From the NCBI GenBank assembly GCA_023424215.1, contig JAFAEC010000082.1, positions 1-8,655 on the forward strand: a stretch of DNA of 8,655 bases. The letters run 5' to 3'. The translations under genes and the position numbers were made by a program. This DNA is from Pseudomonadota bacterium (GTDB lineage Bacteria > Pseudomonadota > Alphaproteobacteria > Caulobacterales > Caulobacteraceae). Numbering within the stretch: position 1 is the stretch's first letter; every line of letters starts with the position of its first letter. Shown piece by piece: positions 1 through 5,880 of the stretch. The notes under the pieces were generated by a model. It did not search any database, was not told where the DNA came from, and was given only the letters and a program-made list of their open reading frames with translations.

Positions 1-1018
1 GGCGGCGCGCCGCCGGGGCCTCGCCGGGCTGCTCGGCGCCGCGCCGCAGGAGCACATCGGCGACGGCCTGTCCGCCATGGCGGTAGACCGCGGCGCGCAA
101 CCGCGGCTGGGTCATCGACAGGTCGACCTCGGTCGCTGCGGTCGCCGCCGCCGCGAGCCGGTCGCGAATGCGGTTCGAGAGACGCAGTCGCCGGCTGACC
201 CCGGCCGTCACGGCCGCGTCGGCAGGCACGAGGATCATGAGCCGGAGAACCGGGTCCTCGCTGAGCCGGACCATCTCCGCGAAGGCGGGCGACAGGCGGC
301 CTTCCGGGAGGATTCGCCCCAGCACGCCGGCGGCGTCCATGGCGGCCATCGCCGGTCCGGGGTCGGGGGCGGCCAGAAGCTTCATCATCTCCTTCGACAC
401 CCGTTCGGCCGAGAGGCGGGTCATCCCCGGCGCCAGGTCGGCGCATGCGGCGAGACCCTTCGCGTCAGGCTCGCCCCGCCCGTACCAGGCGAAGAAGCGG
501 AAGAAGCGCAGGACGCGCAGGTAGTCCTCGCGGATGCGGGTTCCAGGATCGCCGACGAAGACGATGCGCCCGGCCAGCGCGTCGGCGACACCTTCCCCGG
601 TCGGATCGAACACGCCCCCCCCGGCGTCGGCGTAGAGGGCGTTGAGGCGGAAGTCGCGGCGGGCCGCGTCCTCCGCCCAGTCGTCGGTGAAGGCGACAGT
701 GGCGTTGCGGCCGTCGGTGGAGACGTCGCGCCGCAGGGTGGTGATCTCGAAGGGCCGGTGATCGGCGATGGCCGTCACCGTGCCGTGGGCGAGGCCGGTC
801 GGCACGGACTTCAGGCCTGCGGCGCGAATGGCCTGGTCGGTTTGCTCCGGAGTGAGGGTCGTGGCGATGTCGACGTCGTCGACCGGCTGGCCGATCAGCG
901 CGTTGCGGACGCAGCCGCCGACGAAGCGCGCGCAGCCGGGGCCGCCGGCGGCCTCCAGCGCCGCCATGACCCGTCGGGTGGCGGCGGCCTCGAGCCAGTC
1001 CTGCCCCTGCAGAATCAC
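1..1018 (-). CDS. cca: CCA tRNA nucleotidyltransferase (class II), 3' end outside window
   Basis: Cytoplasmic enzyme that adds or repairs the 3'-CCA end of tRNAs using CTP and ATP. The first 339 codons are visible and the C-terminus lies beyond the left edge. The nucleotidyltransferase head shows the glycine motif FVGGCVRN (residues 32-39), the metal-binding DVD (48-50), RRDF (120-123), GDPGTRI (156-162) and the EDYLR template motif (164-168), followed by helical neck and body sequence. The order fits class II CCA-adding enzymes; poly(A) polymerase I shares these motifs, so the specificity call rests on the family as a whole. The first motif ends in Asn where many relatives have Asp. The start is GTG at 1018, with GGGGAGG upstream. 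It overlaps the Nudix stop codon as GTGA, which implies translational coupling. It is the last visible gene of the minus-strand cluster. Confidence 0.93.
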   Translation of the reverse strand, partial: MILQGQDWLEAAATRRVMAALEAAGGPGCARFVGGCVRNALIGQPVDDVDIATTLTPEQTDQAIRAAGLKSVPTGLAHGTVTAIADHRPFEITTLRRDVSTDGRNATVAFTDDWAEDAARRDFRLNALYADAGGGVFDPTGEGVADALAGRIVFVGDPGTRIREDYLRVLRFFRFFAWYGRGEPDAKGLAACADLAPGMTRLSAERVSKEMMKLLAAPDPGPAMAAMDAAGVLGRILPEGRLSPAFAEMVRLSEDPVLRLMILVPADAAVTAGVSRRLRLSNRIRDRLAAAATAATEVDLSMTQPRLRAAVYRHGGQAVADVLLRRGAEQPGEAPAARR

Positions 1019-1677
1019 GCCGCGTCCTCCCCGACCGCCTGCGCCGGGGCGTCCTCGTCGCCGTACAGACGGACGCGCAGGGCGCGGACGATGCCGGCCG
1101 TGACGCCCCAGATGTAGCGCTGCTCCCACGGCATGGCCCAGAACCAGCGTCGCGGCTCGCCGTCGCGCTGGTAGGAGTCGCGACGGTGGTTGGCGGGATC
1201 CATCAGGAAGTCCCACGGCACCTCGAACACCTCGGCCACCTCGTCCGGCGACGGCCGGGTCGTCGGGCTTTCCGCGAGCCAGCCGACCACCGGGGTGACG
1301 AGGAAGCCGGTGCCGGTCTCGTAGCCGTCGCCGAGCCCGATCACTTCCACCGCGCCGGGGTCGAGGGCGACCTCCTCCCACGCCTCCCGCAGCGCGGCCT
1401 GGGCCGCGGTTTCGCCGGGGTCGAGGCGGCCGCCGGGAAAGGCGATCTGGCCGGTGTGGTTGGCAAGGCTGTCGGACCGGCGGGTCATCAGCACCGCCGC
1501 CCCCTCGGGTCGGGCGATCACCGGGACGAGGACGGCGGCCGGGCGCAGGAGGCGGGCCGGCCGCGGGGCGTCGGGATTCAGATCGAAATCCGAGCGCACC
1601 GCCCCCGCCTCGGGCGACCACGCCGAGATCGGCGCCAGCCGGTCGAGCAGACGGGCTCTCAGGGTGCCCAGGCTCAT
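1015..1677 (-). CDS. Nudix hydrolase, CoA diphosphatase type (NudL/YeaB-like)
   Basis: Predicted 220-residue Mg-dependent hydrolase of the Nudix subfamily that splits coenzyme A into 3',5'-ADP and 4'-phosphopantetheine. The CoA-subfamily signature is clear: LMTRRSDSLANHTGQIAFPG (residues 63-82) leads into the Nudix box, with Gly83, Glu89, Arg97-Glu98 and Glu101-Glu102. The box deviates at its end: Ala104 stands where the consensus has Gly. All the metal-binding glutamates are present, so activity is still expected. The reading frame stays open far upstream, but the ATG at 1677 is preferred because it forms a 4-bp ATGA overlap with the DUF1285 stop and gives the family's normal length. The frame above that point is antisense shadow with Arg/Gly-rich, non-conserved sequence. 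It overlaps cca downstream by GTGA. CoA as substrate is inferred from the signature; related Nudix enzymes accept other nucleotides. Confidence 0.92.
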   Translation of the reverse strand: MSLGTLRARLLDRLAPISAWSPEAGAVRSDFDLNPDAPRPARLLRPAAVLVPVIARPEGAAVLMTRRSDSLANHTGQIAFPGGRLDPGETAAQAALREAWEEVALDPGAVEVIGLGDGYETGTGFLVTPVVGWLAESPTTRPSPDEVAEVFEVPWDFLMDPANHRRDSYQRDGEPRRWFWAMPWEQRYIWGVTAGIVRALRVRLYGDEDAPAQAVGEDAA

Positions 1678-2240
1678 GGGACCCCCGCGCCCGCCGGCCC
1701 CAGCGGAAAGGTCGCGCCCTTTGAGCGCACCACCAGCCGGTCGCCCTCCACCTCGGCCATGTCGACCAGCTGGTAGAAGATCGGCCGGGCGATGCGGGCC
1801 CACAGGTCGGCGCGCACGCGGACGCGGGGCGAGGGTTCGCCGGTGGCGGGATCGGTCTCGACGACGATGGGCCGGTCCGGCCCGGCTTCGGCCACGTCGC
1901 CCACGTCGGTGGTGAAGACAAGCCCGTCGCCGCGGCTCTCCAGCGCCACGGCGCGGAACGGCAGGTCCTCGACCCGGATGGTCAGCTTCTCGACGGGGGT
2001 CACGAGGCAGTAGCCGTCCGGATCCTTGCGCAGGACGGTGGAGAACAGCCGGACCAGCTCCGCGCGGCCGATGGGCGAGCCCTCGTGCATCCACACGCCG
2101 TCGCGGCGGATGACGATGTCGATGTCGCCGCAGTGGGCCGGGTTCCACAGGTGCACCGGCGGCAGCCCGCGGCCGGGCGCCTGTCGCGCCGCCTCGGTGA
2201 CGCCCGCAAGCCCGCCGCCTCTGTCCCCTTGCTCGGCCAT
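1674..2240 (-). CDS. DUF1285 family protein, function unknown
   Basis: A 188-residue protein recognised as DUF1285 from its conserved N-terminal half: HLWNPAHCGDIDIVI (residues 30-44), then DGVWMHEGSPIGR and a stretch containing DGYCLVTPVEKLTIRVEDLP. No signal peptide or membrane segment is visible, so it is probably cytoplasmic. The family has solved structures, but I know of no established biochemical role. The start is well bounded: an in-frame TAA lies four codons upstream of the ATG at 2240. There is no good Shine-Dalgarno sequence, and a possible -10 element ends 7 bp before the ATG, so the transcript might be leaderless. The gene overlaps the Nudix gene by ATGA, and the Nudix gene overlaps cca. 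Such tight coupling hints at a shared role in RNA or nucleotide maintenance, but this is context only. Confidence 0.88.
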   Translation of the reverse strand: MAEQGDRGGGLAGVTEAARQAPGRGLPPVHLWNPAHCGDIDIVIRRDGVWMHEGSPIGRAELVRLFSTVLRKDPDGYCLVTPVEKLTIRVEDLPFRAVALESRGDGLVFTTDVGDVAEAGPDRPIVVETDPATGEPSPRVRVRADLWARIARPIFYQLVDMAEVEGDRLVVRSKGATFPLGPAGAGVP

Positions 2241-2247
2241 GTCCCAG

Positions 2248-2274
2248 ACTTAGGCCGCGCCGCGCCGCGCGCAA
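2248..2274 (-). promoter_or_regulatory. Possible promoter upstream of DUF1285 (leaderless candidate)
   Basis: On the minus strand a -35-like TTGCGC (2274-2269) is followed, after a short 15-bp spacer, by a -10-like CTAAGT (2253-2248). The -10 ends 7 bp before the ATG at 2240, so transcription could begin at or next to the start codon. This would fit the lack of a Shine-Dalgarno sequence. Leaderless mRNAs are well known in Caulobacter. Both boxes are imperfect and the spacer is short, so this remains a weak prediction. It would give DUF1285-Nudix-cca its own promoter inside the larger cluster. Confidence 0.28.
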
Positions 2275-2279
2275 AGCGT

Positions 2280-2765
2280 TCAGGCGACGCGAACGACGCC
2301 CGCCGGCTCTCCGGCCCCCAGCCACATCACCCGACGGGGATCCACCGGGCCCGGAAGCCGCGCCCCGGGCGCCGGCCCGAAGCCGAAGCGTCCGAAGTAC
2401 GGCGGATCGCCGACCAGCAGCACGCCGGTCTCTCCGGCCGCGGCGAGACAGACGTCGACCAGGGCCGCGCCCATGCCCTCGCGGCGGCTCTCCGCCTCGA
2501 CCGCGATCGGCCCGAGAAACAGGGCCGGCGTCTCGCCGATCCGGATGGGCCACAGCCGCACGGAGCCGATGACGCGGCCCTCGTTGCGGATGACGAAGCC
2601 GTGCGCCGGCCGCGCGCCCTCGCGCAGGCGCTCCGCGGTCTTAGCGAACCGGCCGGGCCCGAAGGCGGCCAGGACCAGGTCGTCGACGGCCGGACCATCG
2701 GCGGGCGTTTCCGGCTCGACCCGCCAGGACAGGGCATCAGGGGCGGACGAGGGGGCGTGGGTCAT
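2280..2765 (-). CDS. GNAT N-acetyltransferase, YhbS-like
   Basis: A 161-residue protein of the GCN5-related acetyltransferase fold, which moves an acetyl group from acetyl-CoA to an amine. The acetyl-CoA pyrophosphate loop is seen as RREGMGAA (residues 94-101), after the beta-4 strand LFLGPIAVE (82-90). The later stretch LLVGDPPYFGRFGFGPA (116-132) is characteristic of the YhbS/COG3153 branch. The substrate cannot be read from the sequence. The ATG at 2765 matches a whole-domain start; the open frame beyond it is antisense to the crotonase gene and offers no better start. The ribosome site is poor: AGGTG lies about 12 bp upstream. It lies 35 bp after the crotonase gene and 39 bp before DUF1285, so it is probably co-transcribed with at least the upstream genes. 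Confidence 0.88.
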   Translation of the reverse strand: MTHAPSSAPDALSWRVEPETPADGPAVDDLVLAAFGPGRFAKTAERLREGARPAHGFVIRNEGRVIGSVRLWPIRIGETPALFLGPIAVEAESRREGMGAALVDVCLAAAGETGVLLVGDPPYFGRFGFGPAPGARLPGPVDPRRVMWLGAGEPAGVVRVA

Positions 2766-2800
2766 GGAGCGCGCGCACCTAAGGCCGACGCGCGCGCGAA

Positions 2801-3574
2801 TCAACCGGCTTTCGAGAAGTCCGGCGCCCGCTTCTGGGTGAAGGCCATGAAGGCCTCCATGGCCTCGGGGCTCTTCATCTGGCTGCCAAAGGCCTCGCCC
2901 TCGACCTGCATGCGGCTCCACAGCGCGGCGGCGTCGCGCATCAGCCGCTTGGTCTTGCGGATCGAATTGGGCGCCCGGGCGGCGAGTTTCGCGGCCAGAT
3001 CGGCGGCCGTGGCCTCGACCTCGGCCGCCGGCACGGCCCGGTTGGCCAGCCCCCACACCAGAGCCGTCCGCCCGTCGATCGGCTCGCCAAGGGCGAAGAT
3101 CTCGAACGCCCGCTGGTGGCCCAGCGCCTGCGGCAACAGCAGGGAGGAGGCCGCCTCCGGAGCGAGCGCCAGATTGACGAAGGGCGCCGACAGGAGCGCG
3201 TCCTCGGCCGTCACCACCATGTCGCAGTGGAGCAGAAGCGTCAGGCCGATGCCGACCGCGCGCCCGCGCACCGCCGCCACCGCCGGCTTGTCGAGGTCGG
3301 CCAGCGCCTTGAGGAAGCGGAACACCGACATGTCGAACGGCTTGTCGGTCTGCGAGCCGATGGCGATGAAGTCGCCGATGTCGTTGCCGGCGGAGAAGCT
3401 GTCGCCCTTGGCCCGGAACAGCAGGACGCGGACCGCGTCGTCGGTGCGGGCCCGCTCGGTCGCCTCGGACAGGGCCGCATACATGGCCTGGGTGATGGCG
3501 TTCTTCTTCTCCGGCCGGTTCAGGACGACGGTGAGCACGCCCCCGGTCAGTTCGGTGGTGATGTGGTCGGTCAT
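2801..3574 (-). CDS. Crotonase-fold protein, probable enoyl-CoA isomerase type
   Basis: A 257-residue crotonase (enoyl-CoA hydratase/isomerase) family protein, full length for one domain. The visible signatures are NRPEKKNAI (19-27), the oxyanion-hole segment SAGNDIGDF (61-69) and GRAVGIGLTLLLHCD (104-118). The two glutamates used by classical enoyl-CoA hydratase are absent: the positions aligning with rat Glu144 and Glu164 are Thr112 and Phe132. Instead there is Glu140 in APFVNLALAPEAASS (130-144). That matches the position of the catalytic glutamate in delta3,delta2-enoyl-CoA isomerases of the PECI/Eci1 type. I therefore favour a double-bond isomerase acting in degradation of unsaturated fatty acids, although automatic annotation would probably say hydratase. 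The ATG at 3574 has GGGGAGG 5 bp upstream and overlaps the MBL stop as ATGA. Confidence 0.9.
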   Translation of the reverse strand: MTDHITTELTGGVLTVVLNRPEKKNAITQAMYAALSEATERARTDDAVRVLLFRAKGDSFSAGNDIGDFIAIGSQTDKPFDMSVFRFLKALADLDKPAVAAVRGRAVGIGLTLLLHCDMVVTAEDALLSAPFVNLALAPEAASSLLLPQALGHQRAFEIFALGEPIDGRTALVWGLANRAVPAAEVEATAADLAAKLAARAPNSIRKTKRLMRDAAALWSRMQVEGEAFGSQMKSPEAMEAFMAFTQKRAPDFSKAG

Positions 3575-4653
3575 GCCGCCCTCCCCTTCGCTGCAGCGCT
3601 CCACCAGTCGACGTCGTCGGCGTCGCGGACGCGTTCGGCCCGACCCTGGCGGAGCAGATAGTTGAGATGAGCCACGGCCTCGCCCGTGGCCATGCCCCGC
3701 ACCCCGTCGCCGACCGGGCGGGCGAACAGGGCCGGGAACACGTCCACCGCCCGCTTCGGGGCAGCCAGCGCCCGCTCGAGCCGCCGCAGGGCCGTGCGAT
3801 GCCCGCGCAGCAGGGCGTCGAGCCGCGCCTGCACGCCGCGGAACGGCTCGCCGTGAGACGGCAGCACCAGCACCTCGTCCGGGAACACCCTCTTCATCCG
3901 TTCCAGCGACTCCAGCCAGTCGCCCAGCGGATCGGCGTCGGGCTCCGTCGGCCACACCGAGACGTTCGAGGAGATCTTCGGCAGGATCTGGTCGCCGCCC
4001 AGCACCACGCCATCGGCCTCACGCCAAAGGCAGGCGTGCTCCGGGCTGTGGCCCTCGCCGACGACGACCCGCCAGTCCGCGCCGCCGATGCCCAGCCGCT
4101 CGCCCTCGCGGATGCGGACGAAGCCCGCCGGCATCGGCGCCACGGCCCGGCCGAACTGGCCGAAGTCCCGGCGGTAGCTTTCAAGCTGGTCCTCGTTCCA
4201 GCCCGCCGCACGGTAGAAGACGGATCCGCTCCCCGGAGCCGGCCGGCCGGTGTCCGCCAGCAGCATGCGGGCGGTGACGTATTCCAGCCGGGTCATCGCC
4301 AGCGGCGCCTGGAATCGCTCGCACAGCCAGCCGGCGAGGCCGATGTGATCGGGGTGCATGTGGGTGCAGATCACCCGGGTCGCCGGCCGGCCCTCCAGCG
4401 GCCCCGCCAGCAACGCCTCCCACTCGGCGAGCGTGGCCGGCAGGTTCAGGCCGGTGTCGACAAGGGTCCAGCCGGCGCCGTCGCGCACCGCGTAGACGTT
4501 GATGTGATCGAGGGCCATCGGCATGGCCAGCCGCATCCAAAGGACGCCCGGCGCGACCTCGATCGCCTCGCCCGGCGCCGGCGGACCGCCGAAGGGATAG
4601 ACCAGGCCGCGCGAGCCCGCCTCCCCTGCTGTCGTGGCGGCGCCGTCGGCCAA
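3571..4653 (-). CDS. MBL-fold metallohydrolase with C-terminal winged helix
   Basis: A 360-residue cytoplasmic metallo-beta-lactamase superfamily hydrolase of the COG0491 type. The binuclear metal site is complete: HMHPDH (98-103), His202 in EGHSPEH, Asp221 in GGDQIL and His267 in PSHGE. Residues from about 275 form the winged-helix domain common in LACTB2-like and hydroxyacylglutathione hydrolase-like members, including MATGEAVAHLNYLLRQG. The substrate is unknown; thioesters, glutathione thioesters or RNA are all known in the superfamily. I chose the TTG at 4653 because GGAG lies 6 bp upstream and a plausible promoter lies at 4683-4711. The frame is open to an ATG at 4779, giving 402 residues, but that extension is Arg/Gly-rich and would start upstream of the promoter. 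The gene overlaps the crotonase by ATGA, so a joint role in acyl-CoA metabolism is possible. Confidence 0.88.
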   Translation of the reverse strand: MADGAATTAGEAGSRGLVYPFGGPPAPGEAIEVAPGVLWMRLAMPMALDHINVYAVRDGAGWTLVDTGLNLPATLAEWEALLAGPLEGRPATRVICTHMHPDHIGLAGWLCERFQAPLAMTRLEYVTARMLLADTGRPAPGSGSVFYRAAGWNEDQLESYRRDFGQFGRAVAPMPAGFVRIREGERLGIGGADWRVVVGEGHSPEHACLWREADGVVLGGDQILPKISSNVSVWPTEPDADPLGDWLESLERMKRVFPDEVLVLPSHGEPFRGVQARLDALLRGHRTALRRLERALAAPKRAVDVFPALFARPVGDGVRGMATGEAVAHLNYLLRQGRAERVRDADDVDWWSAAAKGRAA

Positions 4654-4659
4654 GTGCGT

Positions 4660-4663
4660 CTCC
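4660..4663 (-). promoter_or_regulatory. Ribosome binding site deciding the TTG start of the MBL gene
   Basis: GGAG reads on the minus strand at 4663-4660, six bases before the TTG at 4653. The alternative TTG at 4665 and the far upstream ATG at 4779 have no comparable site. This is the main reason for choosing the uncommon TTG start. Confidence 0.5.
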
Positions 4664-4682
4664 AATCGAAACCCAGGCGGAG

Positions 4683-4711
4683 GGATAACCCGACGCCCCG
4701 GCGTCGTCCAG
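4683..4711 (-). promoter_or_regulatory. Candidate promoter for the MBL-crotonase cluster
   Basis: A -35-like CTGGAC (4711-4706) and a -10-like TTATCC (4688-4683) are separated by 17 bp on the minus strand. Transcription would begin near 4676, leaving a leader of about 20-25 bases that holds the GGAG ribosome site. The match to sigma-70 consensus is moderate, so this is a prediction only. Confidence 0.35.
4691..4706. repeat. Inverted repeat in divergent intergenic region (possible operator)
   Basis: CGACGCC and GGCGTCG form perfect 7-bp arms around a 2-bp centre. The palindrome lies in the spacer of the candidate MBL promoter, between two divergent genes, where a repressor could act. At this GC content a 7-bp palindrome can also arise by chance. 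Confidence 0.35.
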
Positions 4712-4782
4712 CGGCCGCCTGTCTCCCGCCTTGACCCGGCCACACCGCCTCGCCAAGGGTGACGGCCACGAACTTCCACCCC

Positions 4783-4786
4783 GGAG
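4783..4786 (+). promoter_or_regulatory. Ribosome binding site for the exported cysteine-repeat protein
   Basis: GGAG lies seven bases before the GTG at 4794 and ten before the TTG at 4797. It supports a start right at the signal peptide rather than at the ATG at 4731, which would put about 20 non-signal-like residues ahead of it. A TTGACC at 4731-4736 could be a -35 box, but I see no convincing -10. Confidence 0.5.
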
Positions 4787-4793
4787 CTGCCTT

Positions 4794-5774
4794 GTGTTGA
4801 ACAGAAAGCTTATCGCCGTCCTCGGCGGCGCCTGCGCCCTTGCCCTCTCGCTGGCCCATCCGGCCGCCGCCCAGAGCCCGGGGCAGACCGATTCGGATGC
4901 CGCCAGCGGCACGGTGAGCGGCGAACGCGTCCTTCCGGGCCGCATCGGCGGCGATCGCAACGACCGGAACGCGCAGCGCCGTCGCGGCCGCCAGCAGAAC
5001 CAGCCGGCCGCCCCCGCCGCGCAGACCCCTGAGCAGATCCTCGCCGCCGCCCAGGCCCAGGCCCAGGCCGCCGGCCTCGACTGCCGGGTGACCGAGGCGA
5101 CCAATCCGGGCCTGATCGGTGAGGCCCAGGTCTATGAGGTCGCCTGCGCCTCGGCTCCCGGCTACATCCTGGTGGCCTCGACTCCGCCGCAGGCGTCCAA
5201 CTGCCTCGAACTGGCCGGCAGCGCCTACATGGCTCGCCTGAACGATCCGGCGGCCGACGTCGGCCAGCAGTGCGCCATCCCGGCCAACCAGAACGGTCTC
5301 GCCCTCATCGGCGGGTGGGCCCGCGAGGCGGGCGTGACCTGCACGGTCGACGAGGCCCTCGCCGTCGGCAAGAGCGACGCCAACAACATCGTCTATGAAG
5401 TCGGCTGCGCCGGCGTCGACGGCTATCGCCTCGAGAAGGTGGAGGGCCAGTGGAGCCTGGAGGACTGCCTGCAGATCACCTCGTCCGGCGGAACCTGCCG
5501 CTTCACCACCACCGAAGAGCAGAACGCCACCCTGCAGGCCAAGCTGGCCGGCACCGAGGCCGCGAACTGCGCCGTCCAGCAGGTCCGGCTGATGGGCTCC
5601 AACCCCAACGGCCGCTTCTTCGAGGTGAAGTGCGCCGCCGAGGGCGAAGGCTACATCGCCCGTATCAAGGACGACGTGGCCCAGCAGATCTACCCGTGCG
5701 CCACCGCCCAGCGGATCGGCGGCGGCTGCACCCTGACGCCGGCCCCGGCCGCCGCGCCGACGACCGAGCAGTAA
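4794..5774 (+). CDS. Exported protein with three four-cysteine repeats, function unknown
   Basis: A 326-residue protein I do not recognise by name. A signal peptide is clear: LNRK, a hydrophobic core at about 6-21, and a likely cut after HPAAA at residue 26, so it is probably periplasmic or secreted. Residues 27-93 are a low-complexity linker rich in Gln, Ala and Arg. From residue 94 on, the protein holds three diverged copies of one module, each with four cysteines: 97/118/137/160, 183/205/225/235 and 259/280/302/312. In every copy the second Cys follows [YF]EV plus one residue, with Gly-Tyr five to seven residues later. The even count and oxidising location suggest disulfides. The start is GTG at 4794, with GGAG 7 bp upstream. 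It is a single-gene unit, divergent from the MBL gene and closed by a terminator. Function cannot be assigned. Confidence 0.85.
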   Translation: MLNRKLIAVLGGACALALSLAHPAAAQSPGQTDSDAASGTVSGERVLPGRIGGDRNDRNAQRRRGRQQNQPAAPAAQTPEQILAAAQAQAQAAGLDCRVTEATNPGLIGEAQVYEVACASAPGYILVASTPPQASNCLELAGSAYMARLNDPAADVGQQCAIPANQNGLALIGGWAREAGVTCTVDEALAVGKSDANNIVYEVGCAGVDGYRLEKVEGQWSLEDCLQITSSGGTCRFTTTEEQNATLQAKLAGTEAANCAVQQVRLMGSNPNGRFFEVKCAAEGEGYIARIKDDVAQQIYPCATAQRIGGGCTLTPAPAAAPTTEQ

Positions 5775-5796
5775 GCGCTCCGAAACGACGGACCAG

Positions 5797-5826
5797 ACGC
5801 CCCGGAGGAGACTCCGGGGCGTTTTT
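5797..5826 (+). terminator. Rho-independent terminator after the exported protein
   Basis: A perfect 10-bp stem, ACGCCCCGGA paired with TCCGGGGCGT, encloses the 6-base loop GGAGAC and runs straight into five T. It begins 22 bp after the TAA, so it ends that single-gene transcript before xthA. Confidence 0.9.
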
Positions 5827-5880
5827 CGTTCCGGCGATCGACGCTTCACAGACCCGGGCGATACGGCGTAGGCATGGCGC

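Noticed and set aside
77..1117. Long plus-strand open frame opposite cca
   Set aside because: Arg/Gly/Ala-rich translation with no motif, exactly antisense to a well-supported enzyme. Long antisense frames are expected at about 70% GC.
2085..3665. 526-codon plus-strand open frame
   Set aside because: It runs opposite three minus-strand genes with clear motifs and shows no domain of its own; a GC-driven shadow.
3667..4734. 355-codon plus-strand open frame opposite the MBL gene
   Set aside because: His/Arg/Pro-rich composition and no recognisable domain; the opposite strand holds the complete metal-binding site of the MBL hydrolase.
4691..5806. Shared GACGCCCCGG in the operator-like palindrome and in the terminator stem
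   Set aside because: A 10-base GC-only match over 1 kb is weak evidence in such GC-rich DNA, and both sites are explained separately.
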